A stretch of 64,000 nt of DNA, taken from assembly GCF_026343335.1 (NCBI RefSeq), contig NZ_JAPELX010000001.1, forward strand, positions 4,154,001-4,218,000. Reading direction: 5' to 3'. The notes beneath the pieces were generated by a model, which saw only the letters and a list, made by a program, of their open reading frames with translations, was not told where the DNA came from and ran no database searches. The DNA is from Streptomyces sp. NBC_00078. Its GTDB lineage: Bacteria > Actinomycetota > Actinomycetes > Streptomycetales > Streptomycetaceae. Shown one piece after another: positions 33,634 to 41,088 of the stretch; positions within the stretch are counted from its first letter, which is position 1; every line of letters starts with the position of its first letter. The position numbers were made by a program, and so were the translations under genes.

Positions 33634-33786
33634 ATGGCCGAAGCCCCCACCACGCCCGACCCGACGCAGGAGCGCGAGACGGACCAACCCGCCGAGATCA
33701 GGAGCCTCCCGCTCTTCGGCGCGTGCGGCTGCGGCTCGGGCTGCGGCTGCGGGTGCCAGTCGGGTAATCCCTGCCAGTGCGGCTGA
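33634..33786 (+). CDS. Cysteine-rich microprotein (50 residues)
   Basis: The 50-residue protein has an acidic, disordered first half (EAPTTPDPTQERETDQPAEI). Its C-terminal cluster, GACGCGSGCGCGCQSGNPCQCG, contains seven cysteines in 22 residues. This resembles a metallothionein-like metal-binding tail or a precursor peptide, and no signal peptide is present. AGGAGG lies 3 bases before ATG, a strong though close ribosome-binding site. It follows phoU in the same direction and has its own terminator. Function is unknown. Confidence 0.8.
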   Translation: MAEAPTTPDPTQERETDQPAEIRSLPLFGACGCGSGCGCGCQSGNPCQCG

Positions 33787-33845
33787 CTGCGTAGGACGCG
33801 GGTCCCGTACGGCGATCTTGTACGACCCAGTAGTGAAGTGAAGGG

Positions 33846-33879
33846 CGAAGGGCTCCGGTGAACACACCGGGGCCCTTCG
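33846..33879 (+). terminator. Terminator
   Basis: CGAAGGGCTCCGGTG pairs with CACCGGGGCCCTTCG over 15 bp with one wobble and a 4-base loop, then CGTCTCG. Confidence 0.9.
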
Positions 33880-34077
33880 TCTCGTCGCGAGAAGCCCGCC
33901 CCGGACGGGGCGACCCGTGGACTCAGGGAGTCGAAGCAGAAACGACGGGGAGGAGTCGTTGATCGCCGAGCATGGGCGGAGCCCAGCGCGGGCGCGGTGC
34001 GGTCAGGACAGCAGAGCCCATGGTGTTCTCCGGTTCTGTGGTGTCCGTGGTTGCAGCCCGGGTCGGTGTGGCGGGTT

Positions 34078-34566
34078 TCATGGGGTGCGGGGCAGCGCTC
34101 GAACCGCCAGGCGGACGCATACCGCTGCGAGCGGAAGTTCTGCGAACAACGCCATGACCAGCGCCGCGCGCAGTTCGCTCCCGCCGGCCGCGGTCATCGT
34201 GTCGAACCAGGCGTCGACGGTGAGCAGGGCGGCCGTCGCGGCGGCGGGCGGTGCCAGTCGCCGATCCCCGCGGGTGGCCAGCAGACCTGTGGCGATCAGG
34301 CCGACCGCCTCCAGCGCGTCCAGACCCACCCAGGCGGCGGACCAGTGCGAGGCATGGAAGGTGGTCGGCAGGCTGGTGGCCAGCACGACGAGCCACGGCA
34401 GCAGCGCCATCCCGCAGCCGGCCAGGACAAGTCCCCGCCGTCGGCCTGGAAGGCGGTCCGGACGACGGCGCTGCGGGCTGGGGAGCGATCCCGGGCGCGG
34501 GCCGTGCGGCCTGCGTATGCCTCGCTCGGCGTCCGGCTCCGGGAACAGTTCGATGATTTCCTGCAT
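34078..34566 (-). CDS. Hypothetical four-helix membrane protein
   Basis: The 162-residue product has about 35 basic N-terminal residues (MQEIIELFPEPDAERGIRRP). Four hydrophobic helices follow: LAGCGMALLPWLVVLAT, WVGLDALEAVGLIATGLLA, AAATAALLTVDAWFDTMTA and ALVMALFAELPLAAVCVRLA. No family is recognised. ATG 34566 is preferred to an in-frame ATG at 34596. It is divergent from the two-component pair and may be its target or signal partner. The preceding 200 bp (33880-34077) hold nothing I can identify. Confidence 0.65.
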   Translation of the reverse strand: MQEIIELFPEPDAERGIRRPHGPRPGSLPSPQRRRPDRLPGRRRGLVLAGCGMALLPWLVVLATSLPTTFHASHWSAAWVGLDALEAVGLIATGLLATRGDRRLAPPAAATAALLTVDAWFDTMTAAGGSELRAALVMALFAELPLAAVCVRLAVRALPRTP

Positions 34567-34688
34567 GCCCTTCAGCCTGAGCCGCACAGCGATCACGGTC
34601 AGTAATGCCGGATGCCGTTCTCAGGGTGGTGCCAGCTTCACCATCGATCCGGATGCACGGTGCATGGCATAGCCCTCACCTGGCGCTT

Positions 34689-34694
34689 TACCGT
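34689..34694 (+). promoter_or_regulatory. -10 element of a probable leaderless promoter
   Basis: TACCGT lies 6 bases before ATG 34701 of the histidine kinase gene, with no Shine-Dalgarno. Confidence 0.45.
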
Positions 34695-34700
34695 CGAGCC

Positions 34701-35939
34701 ATGACGATTCCCCGGGCGCTGCGGCGCAGAGTTGTTCGGGTCCGGCGGGACACCGGTTTCTTGGCGGCCGGGATACCGCTGCACCTTGCGCTGGTGCCGT
34801 TGTGGAGCTGGATGGCGAGTGCCGCGACGTCGAGGGCGTGGCCGGGGCTCCCGCTCCCGTTCGTGCTGATCTTGCTCGGTGTGCTTGCGCTCACCGCTGT
34901 GCAGCGACGCCGTTACCGGGTGCTGCTGGGAGTGGAGATCCTCCGGCTGCCGGCCGCGCGCGAGCAAGGGTGGCTGAGGCGCGCTCTGCGGTGGTTATCC
35001 GTGGCCCAGACCTGGCGGCAGGCCTGCTACCACCTGCTTGTCGGTCCGCTCCTGGCTGTGGTGGAGCTGGGGGTGCTCGCCGCGTGGGTCGCGGGCCTTG
35101 CCGGCGTCACCGTCAACGGGTGGGCCTGGATGTTGCCGGTCCAGGTTCGCCTGGACCACGTCGACTACGCGACCCAAGCCGTGTACTACACCGCGGCCGG
35201 CGTGCTGCTGCTGTGCGCCGTACCCTGGCTGACCGGGCCGGTGACCCGCGCCGAGACCCGGATCGCGCTCGCGCTGCTCGGGACCAGCCGCTCCCAGCAG
35301 CTTCAGCAGCGTGTCGAGCACCTGTCCGAGAGCCGCACCGACCTGATCGACGCCGTCGATACCGAACGCCGCCGCATCGAACGCGACCTGCACGACGGCA
35401 CCCAGCAGCGCCTGGTCTCCCTCGCGGTCAACCTGGGCCTGGCCAAGGCCACCCTCACCAACCTGTCGGACGAGGCCCGCACCGTGATCGACGAGGCGCA
35501 CCGCGAGGCGAAGGAGGCCATCGCCGAACTCAACGACCTGGTGCGCGGCCTGCACCCGGCCGTCCTCGAAGACCGCGGGCTGGACGCGGCGCTGTCCGGG
35601 CCGGCCGCCCGGGTACCGATCCCGGTACGGCTGCGAGTCGACCTCGAGGAGCGAGCGGCGCCCACCGTGGAGTCGCTCGCCTACTTCGTGGTCTCCGAGG
35701 CGCTCACCAACGTCACCAAGCACGCCCGCGCCACCCGCGTGGACGTCACGGTCAAACAGGTCGGAAGAATGCTGCGCGTGAACATCACCGACGACGGGAT
35801 CGGCGGCGCCGACACCTCCACCGGCAGCGGACTGAGCGGGCTGGCCAAACGGGTCGGTTCCGTCGACGGCACCTTCCACATCAGCAGTCCGGCCGGGGGC
35901 CCGACCACCATCGCCGTGGAGCTGCCATGCGAGCCGTGA
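34701..35939 (+). CDS. Sensor histidine kinase, NarL-partner (HisKA_3) type
   Basis: The 412-residue kinase has about four membrane helices in its first 220 residues. An extracytoplasmic segment between helices 3 and 4 contains VRLDHVDYATQAVYY. The HisKA_3 phosphoacceptor region is RRRIERDLHDGTQQRL, with the DLHDG His. The HATPase has NVTKHARAT (N box), DDGIGG and GSGLSGLAKR. These mark the DesK/NarX-like class that pairs with NarL-family regulators. The 3' end overlaps the regulator gene by 13 bp. The signal is unknown. Confidence 0.92.
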   Translation: MTIPRALRRRVVRVRRDTGFLAAGIPLHLALVPLWSWMASAATSRAWPGLPLPFVLILLGVLALTAVQRRRYRVLLGVEILRLPAAREQGWLRRALRWLSVAQTWRQACYHLLVGPLLAVVELGVLAAWVAGLAGVTVNGWAWMLPVQVRLDHVDYATQAVYYTAAGVLLLCAVPWLTGPVTRAETRIALALLGTSRSQQLQQRVEHLSESRTDLIDAVDTERRRIERDLHDGTQQRLVSLAVNLGLAKATLTNLSDEARTVIDEAHREAKEAIAELNDLVRGLHPAVLEDRGLDAALSGPAARVPIPVRLRVDLEERAAPTVESLAYFVVSEALTNVTKHARATRVDVTVKQVGRMLRVNITDDGIGGADTSTGSGLSGLAKRVGSVDGTFHISSPAGGPTTIAVELPCEP

Positions 35940-36577
35940 TCGCCGAGGACTCACTGCTGCTGCGCGTCGGGCTCGTCAAGGTCCTGGAAATGGCCGGCTT
36001 CGAGATCGCCGCCGAGGTCGGCGACGCCGAAGCCCTGCTTGCGGCCGTCGAGGAACACCGGCCCGGGCTGGCCCTGGTCGATGTCCGCATGCCACCCGGC
36101 TTCACCGACGAAGGCGTGCGCGCCGCGCTGGTGATCCGTGAGCAATGGCCGCAGACCGCGGTGGTACTGCTCTCGCAGTACGTCGAGGAGCGGTATGCGG
36201 CCGACCTGCTGACGGCCAACACCAGCGGCGTCGGCTACCTGCTCAAGCAACGCGTCGCCGACGTGGAGGAGTTCGTGGCTTCCGTTCGGCGGGTTGCAGC
36301 CGGGGGCACGGCACTGGATCCACAGGTGGTCGCCCAGCTGCTCGTGCGCCGCCGTAGTGACCCGCTCGATCGGCTCACGCCACGCGAACGGGAGGTACTC
36401 GCCCTGATGGCCGAGGGACGCTCCAACACCGGGATCGCGAAGGCCCTGGTCGTCAGCGACAGCGCGGTGGCCAAGCACATCAACAACATCCTCGCCAAAC
36501 TCGACCTGCCCGCAGCCGACGCCGACCACCGGCGCGTTCTCGCCGTCCTGAGATTCCTCGGCGCTTCCCCGACCTAG
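35927..36577 (+). CDS. NarL/LuxR-family response regulator
   Basis: The 216-residue regulator has a receiver domain with acidic pocket VIAEDS, phosphoacceptor in ALVDVRMPP, and the switch residues LLSQYVE and YLLKQRV. The C-terminal LuxR-type HTH runs LTPREREVLALMAEGRSNTGIAKAL (about 150-174) and DSAVAKHINNILAKLDL. It overlaps the kinase gene and forms a complete two-component pair with it. The target genes are not evident; the adjacent divergent membrane-protein gene is a candidate. Confidence 0.93.
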   Translation: MRAVIAEDSLLLRVGLVKVLEMAGFEIAAEVGDAEALLAAVEEHRPGLALVDVRMPPGFTDEGVRAALVIREQWPQTAVVLLSQYVEERYAADLLTANTSGVGYLLKQRVADVEEFVASVRRVAAGGTALDPQVVAQLLVRRRSDPLDRLTPREREVLALMAEGRSNTGIAKALVVSDSAVAKHINNILAKLDLPAADADHRRVLAVLRFLGASPT

Positions 36578-36669
36578 GCAGATTCGTTTGGACAGCTGGT
36601 CGCTGGTGAGCGCTGCGGCCGCAGGACCCCACGGGCTGAGGCTCCAGAGAGGTCCCCAGGGCACGAAAA

Positions 36670-36706
36670 TGCCTCCCATCTGCACCATTCGCGCAGGTGG
36701 GAGGCA
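36670..36706. terminator. Bidirectional terminator
   Basis: TGCCTCCCATCTGC pairs with GCAGGTGGGAGGCA over 14 bp with one wobble and a 9-base loop. It lies between the convergent regulator and gpm genes. Confidence 0.9.
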
Positions 36707-36718
36707 TGATCACCAAGC

Positions 36719-37480
36719 TTACTTCTTCTTGCCCTGGTTCTTGACCGCCTCGATCGCCGCGGCGGCTGCGTCCGGGTCGAGGTACGTGCCGCCCGGGGTG
36801 ACCGGGTTGAAGTCGGCGTCCAGCTCGTAGTACAGCGGGATGCCCGTCGGGATGTTCAGGCCGGCGATGTCGGCGTCCGAGATGCCGTCCAGGTGCTTGA
36901 CCAGGGCGCGGAGGCTGTTGCCGTGGGCCGCGACCAGGACCGTGCGGCCCGTCAGGAGGTCGGGGACGATGCCGTCGTACCAGTACGGGAGCATGCGGAC
37001 GACGACGTCCTTCAGGCACTCCGTGCGGGGGCGGAGCTCCGGGGGGATCGTCGCGTAGCGCGGGTCGTCCGACTGGGAGAACTCCGTGCCGTCCTCGAGC
37101 GCCGGCGGCGGGGTGTCGTACGAACGGCGCCACAGCATGAACTGCTCCTCGCCGAACTCCGCGAGGGTCTGCGCCTTGTCCTTGCCCTGGAGGGCGCCGT
37201 AGTGGCGCTCGTTCAGGCGCCAGGAGCGGTGGACCGGGATCCAGTGGCGGTCAGCGGATTCGAGGGAAAGCTGGGCCGTGCGGATCGCTCGCTTCTGAAG
37301 GGAGGTGTGGACCACGTCGGGGAGCAGGCCGGCGTCCTTCAGCAGCTCACCGCCGCGGACCGCCTCCTTCTCGCCCTTCTCGTTCAGGTTGACGTCCACC
37401 CAGCCGGTGAACAGGTTCTTCGCGTTCCATTCGCTCTCGCCGTGGCGGAGGAGGATCAGCTTGTACGGTGCGTCGGCCAT
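36719..37480 (-). CDS. gpmA: 2,3-bisphosphoglycerate-dependent phosphoglycerate mutase
   Basis: This glycolytic enzyme interconverts 3- and 2-phosphoglycerate through a phosphohistidine. The 253-residue protein has the catalytic LLRHGESEWNAKNLFTGW (His about residue 12). ERHYGALQGKDKAQTLAEFG follows, and the second catalytic His is in VLVAAHGNSLRALV. Length and motifs match dPGM of Streptomyces. It is monocistronic and divergent from an MFS gene. Confidence 0.95.
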   Translation of the reverse strand: MADAPYKLILLRHGESEWNAKNLFTGWVDVNLNEKGEKEAVRGGELLKDAGLLPDVVHTSLQKRAIRTAQLSLESADRHWIPVHRSWRLNERHYGALQGKDKAQTLAEFGEEQFMLWRRSYDTPPPALEDGTEFSQSDDPRYATIPPELRPRTECLKDVVVRMLPYWYDGIVPDLLTGRTVLVAAHGNSLRALVKHLDGISDADIAGLNIPTGIPLYYELDADFNPVTPGGTYLDPDAAAAAIEAVKNQGKKK

Positions 37481-37603
37481 GGGACAGAGCGTAATCCACG
37501 CATTCACCCCCCAGGAGGGGTGCCCATCAGCCGGACAGTTGACGAGATCCGTTAATTGAGTGGCCCGGGGAGACGGACGCTTTGTAAGTTGTGCATGGTT
37601 GAG

Positions 37604-37623
37604 GCGCCGCTTACATGCGGCGC
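37604..37623 (+). promoter_or_regulatory. Leader hairpin before MFS gene
   Basis: GCGCCGC-TTACAT-GCGGCGC forms a 7-bp stem 33 bp upstream of the MFS start. CGCTTAC(A/G)TG is also repeated directly across it. It could be an operator or leader hairpin. Confidence 0.4.
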
Positions 37624-37655
37624 TTACGTGTGCTTCGTCTTCGTGGGGGATCCCG

Positions 37656-38915
37656 ATGTCACTCGCCGGCCTGAGACGTGCCACTCGGGAAACCGTGTCG
37701 GGGCTCCCCCGCGCGTTCTGGTGGCTGTGGACCAGCACCCTCGTCAACCGGCTCGGGGCTTTCGTCGCCACGTTCATGGCGTTGTACCTGACCATCGACC
37801 GCGGGTACTCCGCCTCCTACGCCGGTCTCGTCGCGTCCCTGCACGGGCTCGGCTCGGTCGTCTCCTCGCTGGGTGCCGGCGTGATGACCGACCGGCTCGG
37901 CAGGCGGCCCACGCTCCTGATCGCCCAGTCGTCCACCGCCGCCTCCGTCGCCCTCCTCGGCTTCATGCACGACCCCGTGGCCATCGCCGCGGTCGCGTTC
38001 CTCGTGGGCATGGCGTCCAACGCCTCCCGGCCCGCCGTGCAGGCGATGATGGCCGACATCGTGCGGCCCGAGGACCGGGTGCGGGCGTTCTCCCTGAACT
38101 ACTGGGCCATCAACCTCGGCTTCGCCGTCTCCTCCATGGCCGCCGGGTTCATCGCCGAGTTCAGCTATCTCGCCGGGTTTCTCATCGAGGCCGGTATGAC
38201 GGCGGCGTGTGCGGTTGTCGTGTTCCTGAAGCTCCCCGAGTCGCGGCCCGCCGTCCCCGGCCTGAAGGGAGCCAGGGACGGGGTCGGGCTCGGCACCGTC
38301 GTACGCGACAAGCGCTACATGGCCGTCGTCGGCCTGTCCTTCCTCGTCGCCCTCGTCTTCCAGCAGGGCTCGGTCGGGCTGCCGGTCGCCATGGGCGCAG
38401 CCGGGTTCACTCCCGCCGACTACGGCATGGCCATCGCCGTCAACGGCGTCCTCATCGTCGCGCTCCAAATCCCCGTCACGCGGTTCATCGAGGGCCGGGA
38501 TCCCCGGCGGCTGCTCGTCGTCTCGTCCCTGCTCGCCGGGTACGGCTTCGGGCTCACCGCCTTCGCCGGATCGGTCGGCCTCTTCGCCCTCACCGTCTGC
38601 GTGTGGACACTGGGCGAGATGGTCAACGCGCCCACGCAGACCGGGCTGGTCGTCCGGCTTTCGCCCGTGCACGGGCGCGGGCGCTACCAGGGCGTGTACA
38701 CCCTGTCCTGGTCCCTCGCCGCGCTGGTCGCTCCGCTGATGTCCGGCCTGGTCATCGACCGGTTCGGTGCGGAGTGGCTGTGGGGGCTGTGCGCCGTCGT
38801 CGGCACGGTGGCGGCTGCGGGGTACGGGGTGTTGATGCGGCGGCTCCCGGTGGCGGAGCCGGCGGCACGGGTTCCCTCCTCCGCCGATTCCGAGGCCGAG
38901 GTCGGCACGGCCTGA
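37656..38915 (+). CDS. MFS transporter, 12-TM
   Basis: The 419-residue permease has twelve predicted helices. The MFS motif A is GAGVMTDRLGRRPTLLIAQ (about residues 69-87), and the motif is echoed in the second half (VIDRFGAEWLWGLCA). It resembles the MdtH/YfcJ-like group of exporters. The substrate is unknown. ATG 37656 follows GGGGGAT. It is divergent from gpmA, with a hairpin in the leader. Confidence 0.88.
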   Translation: MSLAGLRRATRETVSGLPRAFWWLWTSTLVNRLGAFVATFMALYLTIDRGYSASYAGLVASLHGLGSVVSSLGAGVMTDRLGRRPTLLIAQSSTAASVALLGFMHDPVAIAAVAFLVGMASNASRPAVQAMMADIVRPEDRVRAFSLNYWAINLGFAVSSMAAGFIAEFSYLAGFLIEAGMTAACAVVVFLKLPESRPAVPGLKGARDGVGLGTVVRDKRYMAVVGLSFLVALVFQQGSVGLPVAMGAAGFTPADYGMAIAVNGVLIVALQIPVTRFIEGRDPRRLLVVSSLLAGYGFGLTAFAGSVGLFALTVCVWTLGEMVNAPTQTGLVVRLSPVHGRGRYQGVYTLSWSLAALVAPLMSGLVIDRFGAEWLWGLCAVVGTVAAAGYGVLMRRLPVAEPAARVPSSADSEAEVGTA

Positions 38916-38918
38916 CAC

Positions 38919-39056
38919 ATGGGGCCCGGCGGGCCGGATCCGGGTCAGCCCTTCCACGCGCCCGCATCACCACCAGCCGTCCTGCACCCGCTCCGGGCGT
39001 GCGGTGGCTGCGGCCGCGCCTTCCGCTCCCCCGAACCCGTGCGCCGTCGCGGCTGA
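38919..39056 (+). CDS. Possible 45-residue ORF with CxxCG zinc-like tail
   Basis: A short frame directly after the MFS stop ends ACGGCGRAFRSPEPVRRRG. The CxxCGRxFRSPEPV pattern looks like the end of a small actinobacterial zinc-ribbon protein family. The N-terminal 25 residues are low-complexity Pro/Ala. It may be a real microprotein or a remnant of a longer gene. No ribosome-binding site is obvious because ATG is 3 bases from the preceding stop. Confidence 0.3.
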   Translation: MGPGGPDPGQPFHAPASPPAVLHPLRACGGCGRAFRSPEPVRRRG

Positions 39057-39128
39057 CGACACGATCTCCTGGAGCCCGACTGAGCCGGCCTGAGCCCGCC
39101 CGGCATGAACGTGGCGACAGGGTCCTTG

Positions 39129-39554
39129 TCAGGGATGCATCCGCGCCCCCTTGATCACCTTGTCCACCGCGTTCTTCGGCCCGTACACGGCCAGCCCCAC
39201 CAGGTCCAGCTCCCCCGTCCCCACGGCCCGTACCGCTGCCCGGTTGTCGTGGTCGTTGCCCGTGGTGAACAGGTCGGATGTGAAGACCGAGCGGGGCAGG
39301 GACCGGGACAGGGCCTTGGCGTGCGCCGCCGTGAGGATCTCCTTGGTGCCCTCGAAGACCAGTACCGGCTGACGGAACATCGGCAGGTAGGAGACGTGGT
39401 CCGCGTCCTCGTACGGGGCGCCGATCACCTCGGGGACCGTCGAGCCCAGGCCGCTGACCAGGAACGCTGTCACGTTCAGGCGCTGCCAGGGTTCCAGGTC
39501 CTCGCGCAGCAGGACGGCGATCTTGGTGTCGAAGCGCATCGGTTCAGTGCTCAT
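39129..39554 (-). CDS. DUF2000 family protein
   Basis: The 141-residue protein matches the DUF2000 group (peptidyl-tRNA hydrolase-like fold). It begins MRFDTKIAVLLREDLEPWQRLNVTAFL a few residues in and contains VFEGTKEILTAAHAKAL. These proteins bind unidentified ligands and are often beside AraC regulators, as here. Start ATG 39554 or 39539 are both possible. It is divergent from the AraC gene, 49 bp away, so it is the most likely target of that regulator. Confidence 0.82.
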   Translation of the reverse strand: MSTEPMRFDTKIAVLLREDLEPWQRLNVTAFLVSGLGSTVPEVIGAPYEDADHVSYLPMFRQPVLVFEGTKEILTAAHAKALSRSLPRSVFTSDLFTTGNDHDNRAAVRAVGTGELDLVGLAVYGPKNAVDKVIKGARMHP

Positions 39555-39603
39555 GCACCGAGACTGCCGACCGCCGTACGACCTCGTCTTGTACGTCTTT
39601 TGC

Positions 39604-40401
39604 ATGGCCCCGCAGCCGGAAGTGTCCGCCTGGCGCCCGCGTATCCCCGGCGTCGTCGAGGTCTTCCACGCGCACTTCACGGAGTACGCCTACCCGATGC
39701 ACGTCCATGAGGCGTGGACGCTGCTCATCGTGGACGACGGGGCCGTGCGGTACGACCTCGACCGGCATGAGCACGGCACCCCGCACGACACGGTGTCCCT
39801 GCTCCCGCCGCACGTTCCGCACAACGGCTCCCCCGCCACCCCGAACGGCTTCCGCAAGCGCGTCCTCTATCTCGACGGCACCCACATCTCCGACGAGCTG
39901 ATCGGGGCCGCCGTCGATCAGCCTGATCTCCGTGATCCGGTGCTGCGGCTGCGCGTCGGGCAGTTGCACACCGCTCTCGCGCACGCCGGGGACGAGTTGG
40001 AGGCCGAGAGCAGGCTGACGTTCGTCGGGGAGCGGCTGCGCGACCATCTGCGGCCCGCGGTCACCACCCCTCCCAGGCCCGACCCCGCCCTGGCCCGCCG
40101 ACTGCGCGAACTTCTCGACGAGCACGTCGTCGACGGGCTCGGCCTGGAGCAGGCCGCCGGGCTCGTGCACGCCCATCCCGCCCATCTGGTACGGGCGTTC
40201 AGCGCCGCGTACGGCATCGCGCCGCACCAGTATCTGAACTCCCGCCGCGTCGACCGTGCCCGCCGGCTCCTCCTCGAAGGACGGCCGCCGGGGGAGGTGG
40301 CGACGACGACGGGGTTCTTCGACCAGTCCCATCTGACGCGCCACTTCCGGAAGTTGGTGGGCGTCACGCCCGGACGGTATTCGAAGGCGGTGCACGGCTG
40401 A
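39604..40401 (+). CDS. AraC-family transcriptional regulator
   Basis: The 265-residue regulator has an N-terminal cupin sensor (HVHEAWTLLIVDDGAVRYDL, VSLLPPHVPHNG) and two C-terminal HTH motifs. These are LGLEQAAGLVHAHPAHLVRAF (about 180-200) and PPGEVATTTGFFDQSHLTRHFRK (about 228-250), followed by the family-typical VGVTPGRY. It probably controls the divergent DUF2000 gene from the short shared intergenic space. The ligand is unknown. Confidence 0.9.
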   Translation: MAPQPEVSAWRPRIPGVVEVFHAHFTEYAYPMHVHEAWTLLIVDDGAVRYDLDRHEHGTPHDTVSLLPPHVPHNGSPATPNGFRKRVLYLDGTHISDELIGAAVDQPDLRDPVLRLRVGQLHTALAHAGDELEAESRLTFVGERLRDHLRPAVTTPPRPDPALARRLRELLDEHVVDGLGLEQAAGLVHAHPAHLVRAFSAAYGIAPHQYLNSRRVDRARRLLLEGRPPGEVATTTGFFDQSHLTRHFRKLVGVTPGRYSKAVHG

Positions 40402-40407
40402 TCACCG

Positions 40408-40413
40408 TACTGT
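40408..40413 (+). promoter_or_regulatory. -10 element of a probable leaderless promoter
   Basis: TACTGT lies 6 bases (all C) before ATG 40420, with no Shine-Dalgarno. Confidence 0.4.
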
Positions 40414-40419
40414 CCCCCC

Positions 40420-41064
40420 ATGGACTGGTACCGCTGGCAGGACGGTTACGACGGCCCCGACTCCTACTACGGACGGCGCCTGGTCCTCGTCCAGGACCGG
40501 ATCAGGGCCGCCATGGACGAGGCCCCGCCGGGACCGCTGACGGCCGTGAGTCTGTGTGCAGGACAGGGTCGGGACCTGATCGGCGCCCTTCACGATCACC
40601 CGCGCCGGGCCGATGTCAGGGCGCTCCTGGTCGAGTTGGACGAGCGGAACGTCGTGGCGGCGCGGCACGCGGCAAAGGCCGCCGGGCTGTCCGGGGTGGA
40701 AGCCGTGGCCGGCGACGCCTCGTTGACGGATCAGTACGCCGGCCTGGCGCCCGCCGACCTCGTCCTCGTCTGCGGTCTCCTCGGCAACATCACCGACGCC
40801 GATGTGGAGCGCGTCCTCGACCACTGCACGCAGCTGTGCCGGACGGGTGGCACGGTCGTGTGGACGCGCAATCGCAAGGAACCCGACCTTGTCCCGCGGG
40901 TCTGCGGCTGGTTGGAGGAGCGCGGGTTCGAGCGGGTGTGGGTGTCCGAGCCCGGACTCGTGCAGGCCGTCGGCGCCCACCGCCACACCCGGGAACCCCG
41001 CCGACTCCCACTCGGCGAGCGCATGTTCGACTTCATCGGCTACGACAAACTCCGACGCGGCTGA
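40420..41064 (+). CDS. Class I SAM-dependent methyltransferase
   Basis: The 214-residue protein has a Rossmann SAM-binding core. Motif I is AVSLCAGQGRDLIGAL (about residues 44-59), an acidic motif II is ALLVELDERN, and a motif-III-like stretch is LVLVCGLLGNIT. The N terminus is rich in Tyr and Trp (MDWYRWQDGYDGPDSYYGRR). The methyl acceptor is unknown. Similar orphan methyltransferases are common in Streptomyces. It lies 18 bp after the AraC gene. Confidence 0.82.
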   Translation: MDWYRWQDGYDGPDSYYGRRLVLVQDRIRAAMDEAPPGPLTAVSLCAGQGRDLIGALHDHPRRADVRALLVELDERNVVAARHAAKAAGLSGVEAVAGDASLTDQYAGLAPADLVLVCGLLGNITDADVERVLDHCTQLCRTGGTVVWTRNRKEPDLVPRVCGWLEERGFERVWVSEPGLVQAVGAHRHTREPRRLPLGERMFDFIGYDKLRRG

Positions 41065-41088
41065 GCCGACCCGACTGGACCGAGGGGG

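Noticed and set aside
34078..34596. ATG 34596 as start of the four-helix membrane protein
   Set aside because: It adds ten residues, has no better ribosome-binding site and approaches the divergent promoter; 34566 is preferred, though not certain.
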